Assembly: GCA_028641055.1 (NCBI GenBank)
Contig: CM054057.1
Coordinates: 396,660,541-396,724,540, forward strand
DNA length: 64,000 bases
Source: Alopecurus myosuroides
Lineage: Eukaryota; Streptophyta; Magnoliopsida; Poales; Poaceae
Direction of reading: 5' to 3'
In this document: one piece after another, positions 47,287 to 57,741 of the stretch
How positions within the stretch are numbered: position 1 is the stretch's first letter
How the letters are laid out: every line of letters starts with the position of its first letter
Notes under the pieces: generated by a model
Seen by the model: only the letters and a program-made list of their open reading frames with translations
Told to the model about the DNA's origin: nothing
The model's database searches: none
Position numbers and translations under genes: made by a program

Positions 47287-48084
47287 AGGGATCCATGGGT
47301 ACAAAGACCCATTCCATATCCCCAAGAGGTATCAAAAACAAAAGATGAAGAGAGGCATGGGCAATTTCATGATATGATTAAGAATATGAAATTAGAGATT
47401 CCACTTATTTATGCTATTAGGAATCCTCCATATTCAAAATACATGAAAGATATTGTCACTAATAAAAGAAAGATACCTATTGATGCTATTACTGCTATGC
47501 TTGCTGATTATTCATTTAAAGGAAAATTGCCTGAAAAACGTGGAGATCCTGGTATTCCTACTATTCCTTGCAAAATTAAAGAAGCCTATGTGAAATATGC
47601 ATTATGTTATTTAGGAGCTGGTGTTAGTGTTATGCCTTTCTCACTATATAAGAAGCTTAATTTGAACAAACTAGTTCCAACAGAAATATCTTTACAAATG
47701 GCTGATAAAACAACTGCTGTACCTATAGAAATATGTGAGGATGTTCCCATCTCTAATGCTAATGAGTTGATACCTACTGATTTTGTTATATTAGAAATGC
47801 ATGAAGATGATAATCTATCTATTATTCTTGGTAGACATTTTTTGAATACTGCAGGAGCTGTGATAAATTGCACTGAGAGCAAAGTGACATTTAATGTTGA
47901 AGGAAAAGAGCACACTATTTATTTTCCCAAGAAGAAACATGTTACAAGTATGAGCACAAGTGTGAATGCTATACAAATAAATTCCATTAAGATTGGTAGC
48001 ATTGAAATACCTATACCACCTCCAGCACCAAGGTATGAAATATTGATGATTGGGACCATTCCAATCAAATATGAGGTAACTTGA
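47287..48084 (+). pseudogene. RT-F Athila-type aspartic protease lacking catalytic Asp
   Basis: In the same frame as gag after TAA. It opens DPWVQRPIPYP, a junction motif typical of Athila gag-pol. Then come IPLIYAIRNPPYSKYMKDIV, GDPGIPTIPCKI, and the protease: LCYLGAGVSVMPFSLYKKL, where the family has Asp-Leu-Gly-Ala; here the Asp codon is TAT (Tyr, 47608-47610). The second conserved block SIILGRHFLNTAGAVIN is intact. It ends at 48084 with TAA/TGA-bounded non-coding sequence instead of RT. Without the Asp it should not cleave. Confidence 0.88.
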
Positions 48085-48639
48085 TTTATTGTTTTATAAT
48101 AAGTAATAATAAGAATCATGAGCTATATTCTTTACATATTGCTAATGAGACCTGATCAACCTCATTACTAATGTGGAAATGATAAAGGCATGATTCACAA
48201 ACATTTAAATTACATTTTTTTTATGTTATTTGATTTAAAATTGTGAGACATAGACATAGTATTAAAAATTTTAGAATCAGAAATCACAGAATATGAAGTT
48301 TTAGAAATTCTCTGTAGAAAAGTTTCACGTAAAATTCCAGAAAAATTAGGGGGTCAGTTTTTTGCCCGAAGGGACTAGCAACCAGTGGGGGAGCACCAGC
48401 AGGCCACCAGGGGCCAAAATAGGTACCTCCACGCGGCCAGATTCCTTGGCCGCGTGGGATACCCCATTTTTGGCCACAAGTGGATGCTGGGGCTCATCCA
48501 ATGCTCATCTGCTCCCTTTCGATCGAAAACCAACCCTAGTTCATCTCCTCCATTTTTCCCGTGCTCTGTTTCTCCGTCAATCCTCGATCTCCACATTTGA
48601 GGCAGATTTTTCAAATCTGTTTGATGGAATCACTCCTTG
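48085..48639 (+). promoter_or_regulatory. RT-F internal LTR-like block and leader before the extra gene
   Basis: 48380-48470 resembles part of the RT-F LTR upstream of its TATA box (GAGCACCAG, GGGGCCAAAA, and the hairpin CACGCGGCCA / TGGCCGCGTG at 48430-48439 and 48447-48456). Similarity fades afterward and a pyrimidine-rich gene-like leader follows, ending at a donor-like TTG|GTATGT at 48640. It may be an internal promoter for the downstream gene. No TATA box was found. Confidence 0.5.
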
Positions 48640-48861
48640 GTATGTAACTCCTTCACTCATCCAATTACTTTTTGCTCCCATGCTTTGTGTATGAAGTATT
48701 TTTCTGCACTAGGTGTCACATATTATGTCTAAGAACTCCATGAATTTAAGTTTTCTAGTTGATATGGATGCATGATATTGATTAGAGGACTAGTTATGGA
48801 TGCCTTAGCAATGTTTTAGAGTGATACAATTTAATTTTTGTTGAATTTTATTTTGGTACAG
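48640..48861 (+). other. Probable intron upstream of the RT-F extra gene
   Basis: GTATGT donor at 48640, T-rich interior, and TTTTATTTTGGTACAG acceptor ending 48861; 222 bases. Splicing would place the ATG at 48871 ten bases into the next exon. The longer frame starting at 48838 begins inside this interval. Confidence 0.5.
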
Positions 48862-48870
48862 CAAGGTAAC

Positions 48871-50034
48871 ATGCTCAACAAGGGAAAGGCATTGCTTGGG
48901 ATGTCCTCAAGGACAAGGAGAAGAGAATCAAGGGTGTCCAACAATCATGATGATAATCAGTTATGGGAGGATGAATTGGTTTTTGCAGGTGAAAATCTGC
49001 GTGTCCATACCAGAAGATGGCAAGACCCCGAAGTTCTTGAACATTGGGGGATTGCTGAAGATTTCCAAGCCTTTGCTGCAACTACGGGGCTGCTTGAGTT
49101 CTCACGCCATCCACGCAACACATATGTGGAACTCTCGAGGGAATTCCTCTCTACATTCAGGTTTGAGGGACCGGTGGTGCACCAGAAAAGTAAGTCTAAG
49201 AACCCTCCTCCAGCTACTTTTGTCATTAAATTTACAATGAGGGGGCAGTGTTTAGTCATGTCATTAGAGGAATTCTGTAAGGCTATACGTGTACCAACTA
49301 TGGGGTTATGGGATGAAACATATGCTGATTCTAGAGAAGAACTTGTCACATTCTGGCGTAGCATTGCTAAAAATATTCCTGAAAGAATGAATAGAGGCAA
49401 GCTCACATGCATCCAACACCCGAGCCTTAGATATTTTGCATTGTTTCTTGCTAGAGGATTCCTTGCTAGGGATAACACTTCTGCTTGCACTGGTCCTATG
49501 ATCTATTTATTAAAATGTGCAATGGAAAATACAACACCTATATATAACCTGGGAATCATACTTGCTAGAACTTTGCATTTAGCTGTGAGTAGGAATGGCA
49601 CGGATAAAACTCCTTTATATGTTGGTGCCATTGCCACTTTAATCCATGAATACATTATGGCAGAACGAGGTTTTAATGATAACTTGGGTACCATGGTAAA
49701 TGAGTCTCGATTGCTGGATTTTGGTTTTCTTTTTCGCATGGATATGAGCAGGGCTGAGAAAGAATATTTTTCATATTGCTATAAGGATTCTAATGGGCAC
49801 ATTGTGTGTGTTAGGCTCCCTTGTGCTGACTTGTTTGACAGGGAGACAAAGTGGACTGTGCAGGAAGAGCCACAACAAGAAGAGCAACAACAGGAGAAGC
49901 CCCAATACCAGGCGCCTATGGCATATCCCTGGGGCTTCCCTGAACCACACCTTGGAGCACAGGCATGGCAGGATCCATCCTTCTTCCAGGGAGGTTCGTC
50001 GAGTGGTGGACATGATTACCACCCAGGATACTAG
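48871..50034 (+). CDS. RT-F Athila ORF1-like protein (387 aa)
   Basis: Open frame starting MLNKGKALLGMSSRTRRRES, basic at the N-terminus. The core has FVIKFTMRGQCLVMSLEEFC, then FWRSIAKNIPERMNRG, HPSLRYFALFLARGFLARD, and GAIATLIHEYIMAERGF, a pattern I associate with the arabidopsis retrotransposon ORF-1 (ATHILA_ORF-1) family of unknown function. The C-terminus is Gln/Pro-rich (EEPQQEEQQQEKPQ), ending GGHDYHPGY. It lies where an env-like gene would be, 3' of the protease and with no pol between. No signal peptide or membrane segment is visible. Its unbroken frame contrasts with the broken gag/PR. Confidence 0.75.
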   Translation: MLNKGKALLGMSSRTRRRESRVSNNHDDNQLWEDELVFAGENLRVHTRRWQDPEVLEHWGIAEDFQAFAATTGLLEFSRHPRNTYVELSREFLSTFRFEGPVVHQKSKSKNPPPATFVIKFTMRGQCLVMSLEEFCKAIRVPTMGLWDETYADSREELVTFWRSIAKNIPERMNRGKLTCIQHPSLRYFALFLARGFLARDNTSACTGPMIYLLKCAMENTTPIYNLGIILARTLHLAVSRNGTDKTPLYVGAIATLIHEYIMAERGFNDNLGTMVNESRLLDFGFLFRMDMSRAEKEYFSYCYKDSNGHIVCVRLPCADLFDRETKWTVQEEPQQEEQQQEKPQYQAPMAYPWGFPEPHLGAQAWQDPSFFQGGSSSGGHDYHPGY

Positions 50035-51715
50035 CTTGATCACAAGCTTGGGGGAGTATTTCTCTCCCTCCTCATTCGTTGTGTTATATCAATTGCATGT
50101 TATTTGTTGTTTTATGTTCTTTAAATCTGAAAAACACAAAAATATTTTTGTTATTTGTTAGCTAGTTTACTTCTGGTTATTTACATTATGTTTCTAAAAA
50201 TCAAAAACCACAAAAAGATTTTTGTTTTCTTGAGTTTAGTATAAATACGGAGCTGCAGGAATTGCTGAAATATGTTCACTGTTATATGCTTTAATCTTTA
50301 CTTGTGACTCCGTTTGAGCTGAAAATTTAATCACTACTGCAAATTTTTATGGCCTTCACCTCTGTAAAACATGAGAAACTTTTGAGGTGTTTAGGTAGGT
50401 AAACAAATTGCTGAATGCAGTAACTTTTTATAGCAAGATTTGAGTTTTTATTGAGCAGTTCAAGTGGGGAGAGCAGAACAACAATGATATGATAATGTGC
50501 TTAAAGGGATGAAAGGTATGACACCTTTGTCGTGCTTATGTATGCTTTTTAATAACAGCAAGTGCACACCTTATGATTCCCTTAACACTTAGTGACATAA
50601 TAGCCATTGTTTATCTTCTCCGTGGTTTAGTAGAATATATTCTGATGCAACTGAAATATTGTTTAGTGTCATTACTTGGCTGATGGATTGAATAATTGTA
50701 GCCTTAAGCAAAGGTTTACGCATCCCATTGTTCTTACTGAACTTGCCAACCAAGGAAAGAATTTAAAGAGAAAATTTCATGAATGATAAAAGTGGAGTCT
50801 TATGCTTGACGAACTTATGGTTGGGGGTTAGTCTAAATGTGTATCACATGGAAAACTTTCAACGCTGCACTAAGAATTCTATATTCAAGTTGATATCATG
50901 TTCTTTTAACTGTGGATGCCTGTCATGCCGAAATGAGGTAGAGGAATAGTAAGTCTTGATGAGTAAGGATATATGATTAGAGAGACGCATTGGGCCGCTA
51001 ACCCAAGCCATGCGATATCATGGTGGAAATTTACTTATAGCTAGAATGGACTCCGCAACATATCCTATAATAAAATAAGAAGCTATGCATATAGTGAATG
51101 AAATAAAAAAGGATAATGAGTCCATTCCATTTGTTTGTCTTGCCATTTTGACATGGGCTGGTTTCCATGTCATGGGGCAAGAGGTACCCCAATTGCTGCT
51201 CTCTATGATGTCATTAATACTTACAATGATTGTACAAGGCTTATTAGGAATCTAGAGTTGACTAATCATGGTGCGGGACTTCGCTTTTAAGGGGCATGAG
51301 GCTTTCAAATTGTAGTTTGTCAAGCGTAAGAATCAAAATGAAAAATTAATGCTTTAGCAAAACTGAGAGCAAGGTAGTAAGAACAATGATTTTACTTGTC
51401 AACATATGAAAGAATCAGAGATCTCAAAAATCTTGATATGATTCAATCATCAACGATGCACAAGCCTTTGTTTATGTCTACAATTGAGCAAACTCATTCA
51501 AGTATTAACACTTCATGTTATTTCTATTGCAACAAGTATATATGCTTCAACACTGAGTAGATGCACACTTGCTAGTATTTTGCTACTTGTTACAGGAATC
51601 ATGTCTTTAGTATTTGCTAGTATTAATTGATGATGCATATGCAATGCAAAGTTCTTCCCAAAGTTTTTATCGCTTCTGCACTGCGTTTGAGTTGTTCGAG
51701 GACAAACAACGAGCT
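50035..51715 (+). other. RT-F 3' non-coding internal region
   Basis: 1.7 kb, AT-rich, no recognised protein. A PPT-like copy AAGCTTGGGGGAGT lies at 50044-50057, immediately after the ORF1-like stop, identical to the true PPT. Confidence 0.75.
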
Positions 51716-51729
51716 AAGCTTGGGGGAGT
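51716..51729 (+). other. RT-F polypurine tract
   Basis: AAGCTTGGGGGAGT directly before the 3' LTR TGATGCACCC. Confidence 0.85.
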
Positions 51730-53096
51730 TGATGCACCCAAAATGCATCTACTTTTCCAAGCACTTTGCATCGTATTTCTCTCCGGAGTCCCCCCATACT
51801 TGAATAAATCTGCAGAATCTGACGCTGTTTTTAGCAAAAGTCTTCTTTCCGTCTATTTCCGCAGGACTTTTCACAGGGGACGAAAACCACGTAACTTTTT
51901 ATGGAAAAGAAGGGGAATGAGCACCAGATGGGCCCGGGGGGCCACCCGAGGGCCAAAAGGGGGCCCCACACGCGGCCAGATTCCTTGGCCGCGTGGGGTC
52001 ATCCCTTTTGGGCCCAGATGGCCCACTCCGGCTAGGTCTTCGACGTACCCCTCCATATATACGAGAAACTAACGGGTTTCGAAGGAGAGAGATGTTCGCG
52101 AAACGGAGCGCTGCCGCCACCACGATCTTCGATTTCGGAGTTAGATTGATCCGGGATTTCACCCCCAGAGGTGGAATTCGAGTGGCTTCGTCACCATCAT
52201 CATCACCACCATCATCTCCATCAACCATGAGCTCCATCACCCCCTCCATGTGTGAGTAGTTGCTGTAGGCATGTGAGGTGTGAGGGGTTTTGGATGAGAT
52301 TGATCATGTAATTGCTACCCGGTATGCGGGATCTAGGGGTTTGTCTTGAGAATTCTTATGTCTTATGTTGATGCACTATTGCTAGGCTTAATGCTTGTTA
52401 CTAGGGCCCAAGTGGCATGATTTCAGTACTGAACTTACATTGCTACATCATATATTTGAGTTTGGTATCTATCTGCAATGTGTATTACCTGCTATTATGT
52501 TGAACCTGCGAACCCTAAAGTGACAGCTAGGGAAAACAAGGGGGATATGTTCTAGTTTGAGGATTATGTGTGTTCATCGAGTGTTAATGCGTTGGTCCGG
52601 GCTATTCGAAAGGGTAGACCTTAATTACCTGTAGTTCCAAATTGGCCCCGGTGAAATGGGCAGGTAGGACAATAGGCTTTGTGCGAATTCTCTTGGTTAG
52701 TACGCACAATAATTTACGGAACACACACCTACATAAAACTGAGATAGAGAAAGGCCCCGCTTCTAGCAAAACATTATTACATGATCAATCTTATCCGTGC
52801 AACACCCCGCTGTCACCTCATGCCTGCGTTTTAGTCTCTGGTTTACTTTCACTCTTTTCCGGTGAAAACTGGGAAACCACTTGCTCTCCATTTACTTTCT
52901 GTTTGTTTACTTTCACTGCATTATTACACTCACCACTCTTGCTGCAAGTTTGTTGATACACAGGTGTGGTTGGGAGTGACGTCCCAATTGCTAAAGTCTC
53001 ACTGGTATTCTTGTGTTCCCACTGAGTCGAACTACAAATTTGGGTAATACTTCCCATCGAAGACTACGATTGATCTCGTGCACTTGGGAGCCATCA
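51730..53096 (+). repeat. RT-F 3' LTR (1367 bp)
   Basis: Partner of the 5' LTR. The hairpin CACGCGGCCA / TGGCCGCGTG is perfect here (51969-51978, 51986-51995). Ends GGGAGCCATCA followed by TSD GTGAG at 53097-53101. Confidence 0.96.
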
Positions 53097-53101
53097 GTGA
53101 G

Positions 53102-56100
53102 CCAACAAAAACTTTTGTAATATGTTTGTGTGGACCAACATATGTATGTGACCATGATTATCTATGCAATGCAAGCAATATTTTTCTTTTAAATCAAATG
53201 TCAATTTTTCCTGATTGATCCCTTGTTGTTTTTGTGATGTTTCCCATATGAGAACTTGAGTAATTTTTGTTCCAAGTATTGAATCAAGGTTTTTTTTAAC
53301 TTAACAATATTGTTTGGCTTTGTTTTGTTCAAGGAAACAAAATGGAAATTGAATTTATGGATGTTTTCCTTTGATATTTCTATTAGGGTTTATCCCTGAA
53401 AAACTAGCCAAATATCATTTTCTAGCACTTGTTTTCAATATGTTAGAGTATCCAATTTTATGTTTTCTTGACTTATATTTTTTCTCTGGTATGTGGACTA
53501 CAAATCCATGACCTTAGTTTGAATTATTAAGTTTGGAAACATTCAATTGCATGCTTGTTTTTGTGGAAAGAAAATAAGACAGGAAAACAGAGAATTTAGA
53601 AAACAAAGGAAAACAGAAAGGTACCCTTTTGCACCTTGTTTTCTTAGCCTTCCAAATTTTGAAAAATGTGTTAAAAATGTGTTTCTGAATGTTTATGACA
53701 TTCTTAACAATATCCAACTTGAAATTCCAAATTTGGAATTCATTTGATGACTTAATCAAGCTTGGACATTTTGGAGTTTTTGTCTGTTTTCAGCACTTAG
53801 CAAAAAGTGCTAAGTCTAAGTTTCCCGAAACTTTATTTTGGTAGAAGTTGGGTGATTTTTTGTGTGTGATTTTGATTCAAATAAAACAGTGATACTTTGT
53901 GTAATCTATTCACCTAGGTACCCACTACCTAGTAAGTTCTTTGGATCCCCTTTTGGTCGAGTAGAGAGTGAGTGAGAGGAGAGAAAAGAGAAGGGGACAG
54001 AGGGAGGGAAACGAGGACGGGACAGGCGCGGGCACACAGTTCACACCTTGCCGCACGCATTCTGGCCACGACGCTCCATGCCTAGCTTGCCTCCTCGCCG
54101 CCTAGTCACAGTGCCACACCCCCTAAGCCCGTAGCCACCCGTTGCACGGCGTGTGCACGCCCGTGGATGCCGCTCCGTGCCGCTCGCGACGTGCCTGAGG
54201 ACGTTCCGTTGACCGTGACCCCGTGCCCACGCCTATAAGGCAGGACACACTCCACTACCTTGCCACACACCCCCATACCCCACCGCACTCACCACATCAC
54301 GCTCTCTCGACCCTGATCGCTCCCTGTGAGCGACACGAGAGAGATCTCGCGGCCGGCCACCGCACGCACTCGAAGTAGGTTGAGCTCGCCTCGAGCACTC
54401 CCAACCCTCCTCTGCACCTTGTCCGTGTTCCCTGTACCCTAACGCACCGCCCTGACCCCTACCCTTGAACGTTTGCTTGCAGGAACAATGTCGCCGTCCT
54501 CAGAGCCACCGCAGCCGCACAGCACGCCACCGTCGATTGGAGCCATCTCGGATGCTACCGTCTGCTCGCCTGCACTGCATCGACCACCCGCGACCTCCCC
54601 AACACCTTGCCACTGCCCAACGCTGCCCCTAGGTGAGCCTACCGCTATTTCCCTTTCTCTGCCGTGCGTCGATGTGAGAGATAGAGGGGAGAGGAGGAAG
54701 AAAGAACAAGGGTCGTTGATCGCGAGATCAACATATCCCTTTGAACCCGGATGTTGCCGCGCAGCGAGCTCGCGCCCGCATGCCTGTGGGATGTTTTCCA
54801 CGCTTGTTGGGCCATGCCCGTGTGGATCTGGCCCGTGCCCTGTTTGCCCCTGTGACTTTTATTCATTTTGAAAATCACAGAAATATGAACCCTAGCTGTT
54901 GTCCTAAGAAAAATAGAAAAAAGTGGTTTCTGTCCAAACCAAAAATTATACTTGTACCTCAGCATATTATTAACCACATCCAAGTGATAGATCTAGTTTT
55001 TTTATATTATTTTTGCAGTAAACTTTATTTGGCAGAACCTATCCGTTAAGACATTATTAACATAACTTTCAAAATAGGAATCCAAAATTTTCAAACTAAA
55101 TTGTTTTGGATAGCCCTTACTGACACCTACCAGTTGCACTTGGCCTTTCGTAGAGGAGAGATTCCTGGAGAAAATTCCATTCATTTTGGTAAATGGGAGT
55201 TTTAGTTAGTTCATGAAAAAATTTATACTATTTAAATTTCTTTTTATCCATAATGGATTTACCTGGACCAATACATGAGATTCTTATGCTATTTGGGGGT
55301 TTTGTTCTTCTACTAGGGGGTTTAGGAGTAGTATTACTTACCAACCCCATTTATTCTTCCTTTTCGTAGTAAAAATAAATAAAAGGAATTTAACCCTTTC
55401 ATGCTTACTTTAACTAGTTATTTCGGTTTTCTACTAGCTGCTTTAACTATAACCCCATCTCTATTTATTGGCTTGAACAAGATACAGAGAGCATTTCTAG
55501 GATTTTTGTAGACTTTTCGTGATGATTTTTAATGTGAATACAATTGGATGAGTTTGTGTATGATTAGATCTACCTAATCCTATCTTGGTGTAATTTTTAG
55601 AGCCCTAGAATAATTATGGTGTGCATAACTAGTTTTAGCACTTTTCTGTTTTATTTATTCTTGTTTAAATAGTTTTGAGTAAATACTTGTCTATTAGATT
55701 CTTGTTTTCTAGCATGTGTAGAAGTGTTAATCTCTGTTATTAAGTTGTTTTCTTACATATTTAGCATGTTAGAAAAAATGAGCATGTTTGGAAGCTAGTA
55801 GAAATAGTTAATAGCATAGTATTGTTTTCTAGTATTTTTCTTGCATAGAAATGTTTAGAAAAATATTATTAGATTTAGCACCTAGATTTGTGTGGTTGAT
55901 AAGATGAGTCCAGTACCACTTTTGTGCTGATTTTATACTTGTGTCACCTTTGTTAGCTTGCACTTTTATTTGTAGAAAAGCATGAGTAGGTTTAACTAGA
56001 ATAAATTGATTCCTTTATTTTCACTAGTATGAATAGTGTTTTGAATGCTTGTTTAGTGGGATAGAATTTTCCCAATTGTGACCAGAGGCATTGTGACCTC

Positions 56101-57741
56101 TTAAAGCCTTGGTAGCCTAGTGGAACACCCACTGGTCCCATTGCCTTTTGTGAGAAGTACAATTTCTCCACCATAGTCATGTTTCTAGTAGTCTAGTTTT
56201 GTTTATGTGTGTTCAGTAATCTTTGGCCTTTGGAAAATTGAGTAATAGATTATATTGTGTATTACTTGTTGTATGTATTGATATGTACTATTGTTTTCCT
56301 TAGTTGGTTCTGAATGTCTATCCTTTATTTCTTTTTACGACGTTAGAAAACAAAGAGGGGGATATTGGAGAAGAAGAAGCTTATTTTCACTCTTGCTATT
56401 TCCAAGAGCAAGACCTGAACCAATACCAAGGCAACACATCCTAATGCTTGCTGTTATTACACTTATCATTATCTATCATGCATGTTTTACTTCTGATGTT
56501 TTACAAAATATGGTTAACAAAACTATTTTTGTTGTGGCTATTACTACTATTAATATTATAAGTAACTATCACTTTGCCATTAGTCAAACTTGGTGTTACC
56601 AAGCCCATAGCCACCATATGGTATGTAAATACCACCAACTTTAATAATCTTGAAGTCCCTAAGTGGACACCATAAAAATGTGCTTTTGTAAACAAATGCT
56701 TGATGAAAAACCCTCGGTGGAAACGTGTGACCTTGTTCACTAGAGGCGGCAAAGAGGAATGTTTTTGAAATGTTTTACAAAAGACACATAATCTAGTCTT
56801 TGCTGAACAACCAACATGTACTTCCACTCTAACTCAACATGTGCAAGAGACCTATCTAGAAACTTGTTCCTGTTAGTGTGTGATGTATCCCAAGTGATAT
56901 AGAGAATGAGATTCTCTGAACCAAAATGTCACCAGGTGAGAGATACGGGACATGCAAAGTGTGGGATTAATTTTCCCTCCGGCTGCAACGGTTGGGTCTC
57001 CTGTCATGGCAGTGTGCGACACGGTGCCGGGGAGAATAAACCCAGTTGAAGGGATAATCATATACTAGCTTGACCATAGTGGAAGGTTAGGATCGGTTAT
57101 CTCATGTTCGCATACTGTCGCGGACAGTCCATGGGTGATTCATGGCAGATGATTTGGATCTTGTGGACTATGTACACCTCTGCAGAGTAACACTATTCAG
57201 AATAGCCGCGTCCTCGGATATGGACAGTTGAATGGCCATGTAGCTAGTATTGTGTCAATGTTTTCAAAAAGGATGTTTTGAAAAGGGACTTGTACCTGTG
57301 TGGTACTGGAAGATGAATTGTGTACCTGTGAGGTACATATGAAGAAATGCTGGGAGTTGTTTTACAAGAAGTTTTGCAAAGAAAAACCTTCTTTAAACAA
57401 AGTTTTAGAAAACCTCTTGGATATGCGATATCTGGAAGAGAAAGCATATTATTTTATTTTGAAGTATCTTCTTCACCAAAGATATAGAGATGTCAAATCA
57501 ACCATGATGTATCTTTCATCCATCATGGGTAGCAAACCCTATGTATAGCCTACCCATTCCACCATATAAGCATGCTTGCATTTTATAAGCTTCATAAAGG
57601 ATGTCTTGCAGACTACATTCAAATGTACTCATATTGGTTTCGTCCCTGGCTATTTACTTGGACAGACTACAAGGAGCAGCCCCAGGAGGAGTACTACGTT
57701 GATGACCATGCAAACTAGGATCGTCTCCCGGTCAGCAACCT
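53102..57741 (+). repeat. L2 LTR, main part, cut by L3
   Basis: Continues L2 after RT-F. It shares layout with the L3 LTR: AT-rich start, TATA box GCCTATAAGG (54231-54240), GC-rich leader to about 54850, long AT-rich stretch, and a conserved distal segment CTCTGCAGAGT...CGTCCTCGGATATGGACA at 57180-57225 matching L3 CTCTGCAGAGT...CGTGTCCCCGGTTATGGACA near 61810-61855. L3 is inserted at 57741/57742. No internal domain is reached. Frames such as 54473-54871 are within the GC-rich leader and have no recognised homology. Confidence 0.7.

Larger units (their letters stand above)
43951..53096 (+). mobile_element. RT-F: complete Athila-like gypsy element without RT or integrase (9146 bp)
   Basis: LTRs 43951-45316 and 51730-53096 run from TGATGCACCC to GGGAGCCATCA. 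The TSD GTGAG is at 43946-43950 and 53097-53101. tRNA-Asp PBS is at 45328-45344 and PPT at 51716-51729. It encodes gag, a protease lacking its catalytic Asp, and an Athila ORF1-like protein behind an apparent intron. No RT, RNase H or IN is present, so it must depend on a partner element for transposition. The size and LTR start suggest the WHAM-type group, from memory only. Confidence 0.96.

Noticed and set aside
54473..54871. 132-codon forward frame after a possible splice acceptor (TTGCAGGAACAATG)
   Set aside because: The acceptor-like context is real, but the frame is in the L2 LTR leader, is Pro/Ser-rich without a domain, and reads into AT-rich LTR. Not enough to call a host gene.
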